From Limonium bicolor (lineage: Eukaryota > Streptophyta > Magnoliopsida > Caryophyllales > Plumbaginaceae): a stretch of 64,000 nucleotides of DNA. Position numbers and translations under genes: made by a program. The stretch's first letter is position 1. Each line of letters begins with the position of its first letter. This document shows, one piece after another, positions 32,425 through 44,139 of the stretch. The stretch lies in NCBI GenBank assembly GCA_023374045.1, contig CM041776.1, positions 42,414,171 through 42,478,170 of the forward strand. The letters run 5' to 3'. A model generated the notes under the pieces. That model had not been told where the DNA came from, did no database searches, and saw nothing but the letters and a program-made list of their open reading frames with translations.

Positions 32425-33302
32425 TCTCATACAATGGTTTAAGGTTTTAAAGGCTAACCTTCACCACGCTGGGTACTAGTGTTCAGCGCCCGAAGCTCCC
32501 ACTGCATTCAGCGTGCGGTTGCCCGGCAGGTTCGTCTTCAGGGTCTGCTGCTGCCCCTTCTGGACTGTGGGCGTCTGCCTCTTCTTGCCACCTCGAGCTC
32601 CAGCTCCTCCAGCTGATGTCCTCTGAGTCCCCTTCGACGGGCGGTACGCTCGGCTCTCCGGATTCGCGAAGCACTCAAACGACCTATGGCCCTTCTTCCC
32701 ACAGTGGTGGCAGTCCACCGCTTGCCCAGCGCAGTCAACACCCGGGTGGTCTTTACCACAACGCTTGCAATGGAAGTGGTGCTGGGGTGCAGAACCTATT
32801 ATCACACAACACTTGGATTAGTACAAGAATGGTAATGGACAGTGTATTTCACAACTCATTCATGAGGTTAGATCACTTACCCTTGGAGGGTGTAGATCTG
32901 AGAGGCTGGACATCATAGGTAGGTCCGGTCAGCATCAGAACCTTCTCCTTGCCCTTCTGGCTAGCCTGCTCCTTCTTCTTCTCCTTCCAAGAGAACTTTT
33001 TCTTCCTATTATTTTCAAAGAGTTAGGAATTGCAGGTATAAAAGCAGGCAAGCAAGTATAGTAATTTAATAACTTAAAAGCGGTTCTTACTTCCCACCCT
33101 TGCTGCCTCCGCCTCCAGCCACAACCTCAGCCTCCTTCTCGGGGGCCTTACGCTTCTGCCCCTGGTTGTCATCCCGGCTGTTCACCAACAGCTCGGTCCG
33201 AGAAGCAGCATCATAGCACTCCTATAATGCATCAATGAGTTCCCCAAAACTTGTAAATCAAACTGAGTTACAATATATAAACTGTTAACTAATTTACCTG
33301 GG

Positions 33303-34359
33303 CGGTTCCGGTTCTGAAATCTGGATTCGCTTCGGATTCGGTCAAAAAAACCGGTTCCAGCCGGTTCCGGTTCCGATTCTGATCGGTTCCGACCGGTTCC
33401 GGAGCGGTTCCGAAAAGATTCGATCGGCTCTAGTTGCTTCGTTTTAGCTCCAATTAGAGATCCATTTGAGCGCACACGTTGCTCTTTTCATCCACTTTAC
33501 TCCTAGAGAGGTTATTCCTCACGTTTATAATCTTAAATGTGTAAGGAACAAAAAGAATTTTATTATATGATTCACTGCCTCATTAAAACCTTATTAGTTA
33601 AAAACCCATTGGGAAAACCCTAATAAGGAAAAAGAGTACAGCTACTAAGAGGTTAAATGATTTCAATTTGCAAGTCTTAAAAAAAAGGGAAAATTCACGA
33701 GATACCCCTGTTTTCGTTCGTAATTCACAATATACCCCTGTGATTTTCATAATTCAACTTTAAACATGCTTAAATGTTGTCCAAAATTGATGAAACTTTA
33801 CATGGACAATGTTAAAGTGTTATATTTTGGTCCAATATCAAATTCGAAGCTTTTTAAGCTCACATGTGACCTGTGGGACCCAAAGAATATGTGACTGCTC
33901 ATTGGGTCCCACAGGTCACATGTGAGCTTTAAAAACTTCAAATTTGATATTGGACCAAAATATAACACTTTAGCATCGTCCATGTAAAGTTTCATCAATT
34001 TTGGACAACATTTAAGCATGTTTAAAGTTAAATTACTAAAATCACAGGGGTATATTGTGAATTACGAAAGAAAATAGGGGTATCTCGTGAATTTTCCCTA
34101 AAAAAAAATATTACATGGAAAGAAAGTAATACTAAATTACTAATACATTCTAAAATATTACAAGATAGAAGTCCTAAGTCGTGTTATCCCCATTCATTTC
34201 ATCATGTTGGCCTTCATATTGCAACCGGTTCCGGGGCGGTTCTGGTTCCGGTTCCCGGTTCCGAATCCGATAACGGTTCCAGGCGGTTCCGGTTCCGGTT
34301 CCCGGCCGGTTCCGGTTCCAATCGGTTCCGGGTAGAACCAGACCCGATGGCCACCATTA
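33303..34359. mobile_element. hAT-like non-autonomous element with GGTTCCGG subterminal repeats
   Basis: About 1.05 kb inserted at the end of B's capsid exon. Both ends are packed with GGTTCCGG/CCGGTTCC motifs (33303-33420 and 34225-34335). The right end reads TAATGGTGGCCATCGGG on the - strand, like plant hAT termini. The left terminus is not resolved, and no clear 8-bp duplication is visible, so the left edge may be deleted. Contains a nested MITE. No transposase. Confidence 0.55.
33687..34098. mobile_element. foldback MITE, Mutator-like, 412 bp
   Basis: Nearly the whole element is one inverted repeat: the left arm (from GGGAAAATTCACGAGATACC) and the right arm (to GGTATCTCGTGAATTTTCCC) pair over about 195 bp around a short centre near 33890. 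It is flanked by a perfect 9-bp duplication TAAAAAAAA (33678-33686 and 34099-34107). The length of the duplication and the long terminal arms fit Mutator-type MITEs. Could give a hairpin RNA if transcribed. Confidence 0.85.
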
Positions 34360-35214
34360 AGCAGCACCCATGGCGGCCTTGATAGCATAACGCAGCCACC
34401 TATGAACTTCTCCACCTTCACGGTGTCAGAATAGACAACTCCTGGGACAATGTCCAACAGCCCGATGAACGAGGAGTAGTACTGATCCACTGTCAAACTA
34501 CCCTGCCTCAGCGCCTCGAACTCCTCCCTCTTCCTCTGCTTCAAGTGAGCAGGATAATACTTCTCCCTCAGCGACTACACGTAACCCGCCCATCTGAAAC
34601 CCTCTATAGCAGTGTAATGTGCCTTCACGGACCTCCACCAAGTACTGGTGGCGTCCCTCAGATGAAAGGCTACTATACCGACCTGGTGCTCAGCAGGCAC
34701 ATGAATGGCGTCGAAAGCCTTCTCATGCTCAATAATATACCTCTCCAGGACGGTGGGGTCAGCCACTCCGTCATAAGTCGGAACTCGCGTGTCGGAGACG
34801 CTCTTCAACCAGTTTGGCTCTCTCAGTGCAGGTGGGGGTGGGACTATAGGTGGCGCTCCAATCTGGATGCCTCCCATCTAGGCCAGCTGTGCAAAGACGG
34901 CTGCTACCGTCTCAGCAACGCCCACGGGCTGGGTCTCAGGAGGACCTCCTCCAGACCCGCCGCCTCTACCTCTGCCTCTGCCTGCCGGATGACCTCTAGT
35001 AGACATCTGAAAGATTCAAAATTAAGTCAACACTCGGTAAGAATACCGTACTTCCCTCATCCAAAGTTCACATAGCCCTAAAAGGCGTTAAACACACTTG
35101 TTCCCAACAATCTCCTAATCCTTCTCGTTTCCAACTTCCTCAATGGTACTCGTATTGAATAACCTAGGCTCACGGTACTTAAACTACTATCTCTTGTAAT
35201 CAGAGTGGTACTTC

Positions 35215-35226
35215 GCTCTGATACCA
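35215..35226 (-). promoter_or_regulatory. primer-binding site of element B, tRNA-iMet type
   Basis: TGGTATCAGAGC on -, 4 bp from the LTR end. Part of an imperfect inverted repeat ATCAGAG ... CTCTGAT, as in A and C. Confidence 0.85.
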
Positions 35227-35230
35227 CTTT

Positions 35231-38200
35231 TGTAACACCCCTACTAATTCGGCTCCTAATTGTCGTATAAACGTCGTACTTATAATTAAATCGCAGCGGT
35301 AAATAACAGACTGTCGTTCTATGGTGTCACCGTCATCGCTCGCCCATACGAGTGATAACGCGTTACATGATAATCAACATACAAAACGTATTCCCGTAGT
35401 GACCACAAGAGATAGATAGTAGTGTTTAAATAAAACTAGAATATATACAACATAAGTCTGTCTTTACATAAAACCGTACACGTGAGCGTCTAAACAAATA
35501 TACATCTCGGTTCACAAAACTCGAGTCCAAAATAACCACTGTCTCAGTCCGTACCAAGTCTAAACCAAAAGTCGCTAAAAACCATCGCTTCCCGCGTCGA
35601 CAACCAGCTAGTCTCCTGAAAATAAACATAGTTGTGGTATGGAATCAGCCCCTGCTGAGTATGTTATCACATGCCCCGTCGTGCCTCCTCAATCCCCTCA
35701 ATTAATTGGTCGAGAGCATGAGATTCGTTACATGCAATACCGTTTTAATATTTAAACTGTAAAACAATTAACAGTAACAACCATACAATAAACACAACCA
35801 TTAACACACATAATATAATCCACACAGCATAACCAATTAACAACAAGGTGAAACAACGAGAATAATAAACGAGTATTAATTCCCGTCCTTGGCATAAGAG
35901 TCCAATATTGTTCTCCAATGTACAAGCTAACAAGCTGTTATAATTGTTCAGTTATACCTAGTGACAACGTCTCGTTAAAACGACGTGTCTCTAAATTACC
36001 CATAAATTATGGCGGGTCACCCACGGCAGTAGCCACTCCAACGGTAGAGTCTTCGACCAACGACCCGTTCTAGTTCACGGGAAATTACTTGATACTTGCG
36101 GACCCGTACGCAGACATCCTAGTATCGTTTTTGTGATCACAGCGCGCACCAAGAGCCACATCCTCTTGGGTTTGTTACATCTATTCCATCGCATCGCATT
36201 ACCAATTTTTCTAACACAGCAGACTAAGGTCGTTAGTCCAATCCGGAGTATGTAAACTCGGGATCCAGTGTTAGATACGAGAGCGGCGTTAGAAAAGGCC
36301 AATGCTCCGTATTAAAGTCTCGGATAATGTATATATCTTATTATCCTAGTGCTACAACGTTTTCTGACATTCCTTATATTACATATAAGATAGCACCATA
36401 GCTAGTTTGTTTTATATATAGGTCCATATATACGAACCGATACTGTTATCGCAAAAACAATAAATAATAAGCAGCTTAAATATACAGTTCATGCATATTT
36501 ATTCACACATTCAGACAACAAATCTTATCACAGAAGTCTGAACTGAGGAAGCCCTCAGAGACAATCAGAGACACGTAACAACATACCGTTCACCCTAATT
36601 ATAAAACCGTGGAGTATGAATCAGCTAGATCTGATGCTCCTCGTGACGTCTCTAACAGTTTAATAATACATAACGCTACAGATTAGCATCCCGTATAACA
36701 ACATTACTTTACGGTACCCCGTACCGTCACTAATCCCTCCCGGTTCATTCCCCGTTATTTACTAACAACGTTTGTCGGGTTTTCGGTTTAACTCGGGATT
36801 AGGAAAAACGTTATATTACATGCGTGGTCACGTCTCGTATATTAATATACTTAATGTTTAAACTTTGGTTATCGCATGTAACTTAATATACACTTGTATA
36901 TTATATAGTTTGTTACTATATTGCATGTATAATTCTTAATCATATATTATACATCTCACCTTTGTATTTATTTTCCTAAGGTTAGTTTTTCCAAGTGTAA
37001 TGTAGTATAATTCATATTTAAAAATACTTTGAATTATATAACTCATTATTTCATGTACAACCATAACATTAGAATTTCCTTTTCTAATGTTTATAATTCT
37101 TTTCTTCTTACCTTATATCATTTGAATCCTGATATTATATGGTTATTGAACCATATTGTATCTTTCACTCCATAACATATATTTATTTATATATATGTAT
37201 TATGGGACCATTTATTATATGGTAAGTCTTTATAATATATTCATTCTCTTTTAATGAATATTTCTCACATTATAAATGTTATAACCTTTATAACATTGAA
37301 AACCATATTATAAATTTTTATTCTAAAATTCTCATTATTACCGAACAGCACTTGTGTTCCTTAATATTTACAAAATCCACCACATACTTTATATAATGTT
37401 ATATTATAGTTATATAACATATATTATGACATTTATGTCATTAAAACATTTATAACCTATAGTTATAAAATGTTACAAAATACCAAACAGACCATACTAT
37501 TGTCGGTTTTTATTTAATTTCACTATACTTCCAGAATTTACAAATCAACCCCAAATTATATTTCATTGTTACACTTATAATATATACCTTATATTATAAT
37601 CTTTAAACCTTAATATAATTATAACCATAGGTTATAATATCTTATAATTGCCGAACAGACCCTAGGGTCTTTTCCAATTTAATTCCTACCACCCAACTTT
37701 CTATATTTACCAAATCTCCCCATTTTATAACATATAGTTTCTTAATGTCATTATAACTATATATTATACATATATCTTAATTAAACCTTATATATGATTC
37801 CAAAAATTACCAAACTACCAAAAGGTTATAAACATCATTCCTAACCTTATACTTTCAGTATTTACGGTTTATACCCCATATGTTACCCATATGTAGCAAT
37901 GATATAAAATATCATATATTATACTTATATAATTCATATTAACTCCAAATTTACCAAATAAACTCCTAAAAATTCCTAATAACCCAAGGTCTGTTCTAAA
38001 CCCCATTTGGTACCCTTAAGTTTCAGAAATCACAATATCACCCCAATAATTATAAATCTTTTACAATTTAATTACTAACTTAATATAAGGTAGTATTTTA
38101 ATTCTATAAACTTTCCAAACTTGGTCAAAGTCTCCTATATAGTCAACTTTGACTTCTAAATCCCATTTGAGACCAAACTCTTGGTAATTACTACCTATAC

Positions 38201-39498
38201 CCCATACTTTCTTCTTTTTACAATTTTGACACAAAACTTTATAAAATGTTATAATTTTTATTTAAATTCATTTAAAACCCTAAATTCCTTTTATTTATGC
38301 CCACCGCTTCATATATTCCTAGTAATTACAGATTGACCCCAAATTTAATGCTATAAGCATAAATCAAATTAAATAAGCTTTTAAACTTAAATTAAAATGG
38401 CCTAATGACATGGCCTTATTACAACTTTACTTTATAACATAAAATTACACATAAATAGCTTAAAAATTACTATAAACTCTCGGCCTTACTCCAATATTAC
38501 TAATTCTTCCACATAATGTCATAATTTGACCATTATGCTAATTAAATCACCTAAATGACTAGCCTAATTTATCTAAGTCATTTCTGGTCACACTTAGGTT
38601 AAAATTAACCATTTAAATTACTCCACTCATGGCACATATATTATATGAGCTTAAAAATCATATAAACATAAGGTTAAGGTATTTATACCTTGATTTAGGT
38701 GCCTAATGTCCTAAAAACCTCACGACAGCTTGGATGAAAAATCAACCCAGCACTTTAACATGTTTAATACACCAAAACAAGATATGGTTATACTCCAAGC
38801 ATGAGCTAACCATAAGGAGCAAATTAATGTAAGATTTAAGGCAAAAATCACCTTAAAAAGGAAAGGTTGTCTCAAAGTGTTTTCGGCCTGAATACAGAAC
38901 ACCATAGGGTGTTAAAATCACAATAAAAACATGGGGAATAGCTAGACAACAGCAAGGTGCTATGGTAATAGATTTTACCTTGGCAAAATGCCTTAAAGTA
39001 TGAATTTTCTCCTTGTTTTCGGCCACTCTTGCTCCAAGGGGTTAACACACTGAACCAACATGAAAATAGGAATATTGTGAGTGTATAAACTCATAGAAAT
39101 CAAACCAAGAAAACCGGATGAAGAAAGGAATTCCTTAAGGTATGTTTTTACCTTATAATGGAAGTTTTGACCACCTTGGTCCCAAGGGTTGCTTCAGCTG
39201 AGAATAGCCTTTGATCAAGGTTTAAAATACTGAGATTGAGCCATGGAAAGTGATAGCTAGATCATTAGCTCCATGTGTAGGTAATGAAGAGATGAAGAAA
39301 AGAGCTAAAATATGCCTTAAACCATTACCTTAGGTGGGAATGAGTTAGATTTCCCTTGATTACTCAAGATCACAGCTTGAGAGGTTTAGGAACTGCTAGG
39401 TATTCGGATGGAATGGGACAAGAGGAAAAAGAAAGCAAGATTTTGTGTTTTAAGGAATGAAAAGTATAAAATGGAATAGTAAAGTGATGATTCACTAA
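35231..39498 (-). repeat. 5' LTR of element B, truncated (about 4.27 kb kept)
   Basis: Begins TGTAACACCCC on +, and has the conserved inner motifs CGCAGCGG and CTCGCCCATACG also found near the A and C LTR ends. AT-rich like the A LTR. It breaks off near 39498 in copia-like sequence, before reaching the TGAAATACC end. No gene seen; short - strand frames are not conserved. Confidence 0.75.
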
Positions 39499-39869
39499 AT
39501 TGGCTGATATTTTGGTTACTCAGGAGATAATACAGGTACAAGACACCAAGTTTTCCAAATCAAAAAAGGGGAAATTGTTAGTATATATGTTTTTTGATTT
39601 GTCATACCAAGTCTGGGTCACAGACACATACATCAGAGCATTAAGCAAAGTGAAATACGCAGTCTGCGTCACAGACACAGATGTCTGAGCGCTAAGTGAA
39701 TTGAAGGGAAAAGACCGTTGATCATGATTTTTACTAGAGTAATTAAATCAAAAGATTTTATCTTTAGGGAGAATAAATATTCTAATGTACTCGTTATTCT
39801 GTACGGTTGTTAAGATTCTATCTTAGGAAGTTTTATCTTTAATTTACAATCTAAGATATAGATTTAATT
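39499..39869 (+). mobile_element. copia-type remnant G, left part (3' internal end, polypurine tract, LTR start)
   Basis: AAAAAAGGGGAAATTG followed by TGTTAGTATATATG looks like a polypurine tract and LTR start of a Ty1/copia element in + orientation. Within the LTR a 44-bp direct repeat (GTCTGGGTCACAGACAC and GTCTGCGTCACAGACAC) lies at about 39612-39690. Interrupted by element C and resumes at 52262. Confidence 0.5.
39865..39869. repeat. target-site duplication of element C, left copy (TAATT)
   Basis: TAATT before the LTR; same five bases at 52257-52261. Confidence 0.9.
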
Positions 39870-42800
39870 TGTAACACCCCAACCGCTAATCCTATGCTTA
39901 CCGTCCAATCATCCTATAATCCAGAGTTACTCGCAGCGGAAATACTACTTACTACGGCGGGTGATACAACGCCGCTAACCGCCCATACGGCTAGCTAGGC
40001 TTACCTTACTTACAGTCACGGTCTGATGATCATAGTATACCGAGCTACTAAATTACTTACCAAAATACCACATACCGTATACTTACATCAATGGATCACC
40101 GAGTATTTAAAGTGTATACTTACATCCCTTTCCAATCTTTCCAAAAGAATGAGTACCTACCAACTACTCATCTATACCAATTAAAATCCCTTCACAGTAT
40201 CCCAAAAAGGTGTACCCCATGGTACACCGGCTAATCAAAAACTACAACCATGTACTACTCAGTACACCAATCATCATTCAATGTTTACAATCCAAAAAGA
40301 AACCAAAATAAAACTCTTCGTCCTGTTCATCCTTCTCGAGTACCTGCGTGTAGTAAAAATGGTGCCCCAAGGGGCTCAGCAAACGCTGCGTATAAACTCC
40401 GCATATACCGAGTGCTAGCTAGGGCACGCCGACTATTTGACGTCCACTAAACATGTTGTTCATTTATTTTATACATACATGCTTATCATACAACATACAT
40501 GCATTTACAATACATCATACAATTCAAGGCATCAATACAATAGTGCATACATTACTTACCTTCACATTGTTAGCCAAATTACGCATCCGGGTTAATCGGA
40601 ATGCTTTTACTCTTTTACTCGTTACTTACTCTTCTTACACTTACTTACTTTCATTTACTTTACTTACTCGTTCTTACTTACTTACTTATACTCAAGTTAA
40701 GTCGTCGGGACCTCCGGCCCTGGGGACTACTCCGTCCCACCTCCGGGATTTACTTGACTCACCAATCCGGGATGCTACCCACTTAAGGGATTTGGGCCGC
40801 GGACCAGTTTAAGAGTCAGGAATCGGATCCAACCTCTTGTGTCTCCTCATCCTCACGCGTGGCCGAAACTATATCGGACTTCTACTCATTCCAATTTAAT
40901 TTCCAATTTAAGTTAGATTGGTTAGCTTGTTAGGAATAAGTTAGAAGTCCATTCACACAAATAATCGGTCACGACGCAATACAACATACATACACACATT
41001 CATTATCATCCATACATTTCATGAATTATACAAACTGAGATTTAAAGAAAATATACCACAATATACAACACTACATATTCACAAGTAAACATGATAACTC
41101 CGATTCGTGCATTTATCTTATTTGGCGATCAATTAGCACACAACACACAAATCAGAGTAACCAAGATAGCATACGGGGCATGAGGAATTCATACCGTTCA
41201 CCGTTGTACGTGTTTCCGAACGTCCTCCGGTGTCACAAATCAAATCCTATGATATACACACAATCGAATGATTAATCTAAGTATCATTAATCCTAATTCG
41301 ATTACTCTTACGTTTCCTAACTCATACTCACTAAGCCTTTACCTCCTTTACACTTATATTTCATTTTACTTACTTTTCATTACTTATCCATGGTTTACTT
41401 ACATATATACATACATATGTATAGGTGGGTATACACATATATATATATACTAATTACAAGCATACAGTTTTTGTTTTTTTTTTTTTGTAAGTATTGGGCT
41501 GTCCGACCCAAGCCCTGGGTCGGACCATTCCAGTAGAGTTCGTCCTCTGAAATTCACCCTGTCCGACCCAGCACTATTCCGTCCGACCCATACCCTCTGG
41601 GTCGGACCGTTCCAGAAGGTTTCGGTCCCGAGTCCCTGCTCCGTCCGACCCACTGTCCGACCCAGGCTCTGGGTCGGACGAAGTCAGAAACTTCGACACT
41701 TGAAAATTTTTGCCTGTCCGACCCACGTCCGATCCACGGTCCTGGGTCGGACCCTTCCACAAGATTATTATTGTTGCTTAAGCCCCGTCCGACCCACGTC
41801 CGACTCACCGTCTGGGTCGGACGAAGTCAGAACCTTGCTACAGATTTTATTTTTCTTTCCCAATTTCACCCCTTGCTTCCCCAATCTTCCTACGTACATC
41901 CTAACATGTTTTTGTACAATTTAAACACTCTAAATCATGCTAATTCATTTCCTAACTCATTACACAATTCTATACTAACTTATACACACAATTTTCCAAG
42001 TTTTCATTCAACACTTACACAGTTTTCTCCCCTTACCATATTATGCTACAGATTTTATTCTAACTCTCCCACAATAGCTCCCTCTTCTAATGTCATTTTT
42101 AACCCCTCTAATACATTACAACTATATTAACTATCTCTCCTAATCCACCCTCTAACTATCTAAATCAAAATCTGTTACAACATGTTTTTCCACCTAGTTT
42201 TTAATTCACTAAGTGTTCTAATCCTACATAAATTTTGACATAACCTCCCCTATATTTTTACACTCTCACCACATCATTTACACTCTCATTATGATCTATA
42301 CCACCTGTTTTATACACCATATCAATATACAAACTCTCATACACAATTACCACTCTAAACAACATTAAATTCCTGCACCCAAACATCCCAATCCCAATCT
42401 GTTTTGTAACAGTTTTTACAATGTCTTTTAAGGGTTTAAAATATTTGTATCCTCTTATACACTACTCTACTACACAATACCATTTTCATCACTAAATCCA
42501 AACCTCTAAAATCTGTTACACATACATATACAAGACTACACAAGAGAATGTGATTTACCTTCTTCTCCTTCTAGTTGTTTTTCTCTTCTTGCTTCTTCCT
42601 TCTCTCTTTCCTTCCTCTTCCTCTTCCCACCGGTTTAGCAACCAAGATTCTAACACTACAGCCCACATATACATACACACTTCAATACTAAAAACTAACC
42701 CTAACCATTATTGAGTTTTAGTGTAGGTTTTAGGGTTTAGAAAATTCCTTACCTTCCAAGGGTGCAAGTGCTGTTTGGGATAGCTCAAAAACAAGACTTC

Positions 42801-43715
42801 TCACTCTCCAACAAAGGCAAAAAATCGGCTAGGATACAAAGGAGCAAGCAAGAGTTTAGCTCAAATTTCGTTTTGCTTTTAAGGCTAGAAAAAAGATGGA
42901 GTTTCAAGAAAATTTTTACCTTAAAAGAACAAGAAGAAGAATGTGGTTCTAATTGTGGTCTTGCAGCTCCAAATGCTCCATACCCATGGAGATGAAAGTT
43001 GCCCTTTTCGAATTTTGGAAGGATGGAAATGTAGCTCTTGATGAGAGGATTCCAATGGTATACTTTTTATAATTTTTGGAAGAGATTAAAGGGGGTTACA
43101 AGAGGAGAGAAGTTAGAGTTTTTGTGTGTTTGTTCTTTTATCCATTGTTGTTCGGCTGGGGAAGAAGAAGAGAATAGAGAGGAGAAAGAGGGGGAGTTCT
43201 ACGTGAGAGAGGGAGATAGAGATAGGAGAGAGAGTAAAAGTGAGGTGGGGTTTGCTTTATTATTTTTGTCTTTTGTAAATAGAGGAGAGTGTGAGGGAGT
43301 GTGAGGGGAGGGTCCAAATCGGACACACACACAGCACACACTCACTAACTTTGCTTTTTATTTTAAAAGTGGACACACAAGTTTTGGTTATTTATGTTTC
43401 TACCCCACAACTTCCCGTTTTTAACAGTTTTTACTAAACTCTCGTTTTATTGATTTTATTGATTCTAAAGCTTCACTAATATTTATTAATGATTATTTAG
43501 TTGACCAAAACTGTTACGAGTCTATTTGACCCGCTTAAAGACACGTTTTCCCGGTTACCTCGAAAAACGTGCTTTAAGGTTCGGTAATGTTTTTAAACCG
43601 TTTTAAAGATCCGTTTTCTTCGGGATTTGTTCCCTTATGATTATTTCTACTTAATTAAGCTTCTAAATCGTTCATTAGCCTAATTAATCACTATTTTTAA
43701 TTACGGGGTATTTCA
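39870..43715 (-). repeat. left LTR of element C (3' LTR, 3846 bp)
   Basis: Begins TGTAACACCCC and ends ACGGGGTATTTCA on +. Includes an ACTT-rich tract (40610-40695), a GTCCGACCCA dyad array (41501-41822), a pyrimidine tract (42555-42640) and a purine tract (43150-43240). Very similar to the right LTR, with small indels. Open frames inside recur in both LTRs and look like no protein family. Confidence 0.92.
41501..41822. repeat. GTCCGACCCA...TGGGTCGGAC hairpin array in C left LTR
   Basis: Five dyads of 25-27 bp at 41501, 41581, 41655, 41727 and 41798, about 72-80 bp apart, each with near-perfect arms; extra unpaired GTCCGACCCA half-sites precede several. Spacers also repeat (GAAGTCAGAA, TTCCAG/TTCCAC). 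On the - strand the array lies just upstream of a TATATATATATA stretch at 41437-41450, which could be the TATA region. Confidence 0.85.
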
Positions 43716-43732
43716 ATCTACCCCCCTTAAGA
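43716..43732 (-). promoter_or_regulatory. polypurine tract of element C
   Basis: On - CTTAAGGGGGGTAGAT directly before the LTR start TGAAATACC. Confidence 0.8.
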
Positions 43733-44139
43733 AACTTTGCCCTCAAAGTTGCTCAAGGTTAATAGTTTATTACAATTCTACTCATTATGCAAACCAATTG
43801 CCACAATGTGTCTTGCTACACCTATGAGGTGTTTACTTCATTCACATTGCAAGCATACACAATTCAACATCATACACAATTCACATACACAATCCAACAT
43901 TTTCAATTCATACCATTCCACAATACACCATACACCATTACAATTCACAATACACATTACACATTACACCTTACACATACATACACATACCAAATTCACT
44001 TTCACTACATGTGCCATACAAACTTATTGCAATGCCTACATACTAAGCAATGCTTACCCCGAAGCAATGCAAAAGCAAAAGGGCTCTTCCCCCCTTAAAG
44101 GGGTACGACCCGTACCCGTATTACTAAATGCTAGACTCT
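43733..44139 (-). other. 3' untranslated region of element C
   Basis: Low-complexity CATT/ACAC-rich sequence between the pol stop and polypurine tract. A second polypurine-like motif lies at 44084-44103 (TTTAAGGGGGGAAGAG on -), as in A. The + strand frames here are composition artefacts. Confidence 0.6.

Larger units (their letters stand above)
32459..35006 (-). pseudogene. gag of element B with introns, broken by a DNA transposon and stops
   Basis: Start at 35006 (MSTRGHPAGRGRGRGG). Capsid exon 35006 to about 34360, with in-frame stops near 34878 and 34575, has landmarks LERYIIEHEKAFDAI, STWWRSVKAHY and QGSLTVDQYYSSFIGLLD; it is cut near its 3' end by a hAT-like insertion. Further exons: 33221-33091 (ECYDAASRTELLV), 33005-32881 (Lys-rich) and 32795-32459 with two zinc knuckles (CKRCGKDHPGVDC, CHHCGKKGHRSFEC). 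Predicted introns: 33222-33297, 33006-33090, 32796-32880, each GT...AG. The 33006-33090 intron is absent from A and C. The next exon downstream is AlkB. Confidence 0.8.
13782..39498 (-). mobile_element. Element B: Tekay-like chromovirus carrying an AlkB exon, interrupted and truncated at both ends
   Basis: Reading leftward: LTR (from 39498 to 35231), tRNA-iMet primer site, gag with introns, AlkB exon, protease, RT, RNase H and integrase up to mid-core, where it is cut at 13782. Element A (17280-32419) is nested inside, and a hAT-like element at about 33303-34359. Colinearity of the two halves is shown by element C, whose gag-AlkB junction matches both sides of the A insertion. The 3' LTR is lost. 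Assignment to the Tekay/Del group rests on the LTR end GTTACA, the primer type, and similarity to A and C, which have TGAAATACC LTR starts and a chromodomain-type tail. Confidence 0.85.

Noticed and set aside
34545..35075. 176-codon + strand frame
   Set aside because: Antisense shadow of element B gag.
43038..43304. Lys/Glu/Arg-rich 88-codon frame
   Set aside because: Purine-tract artefact in the C LTR; no domain.
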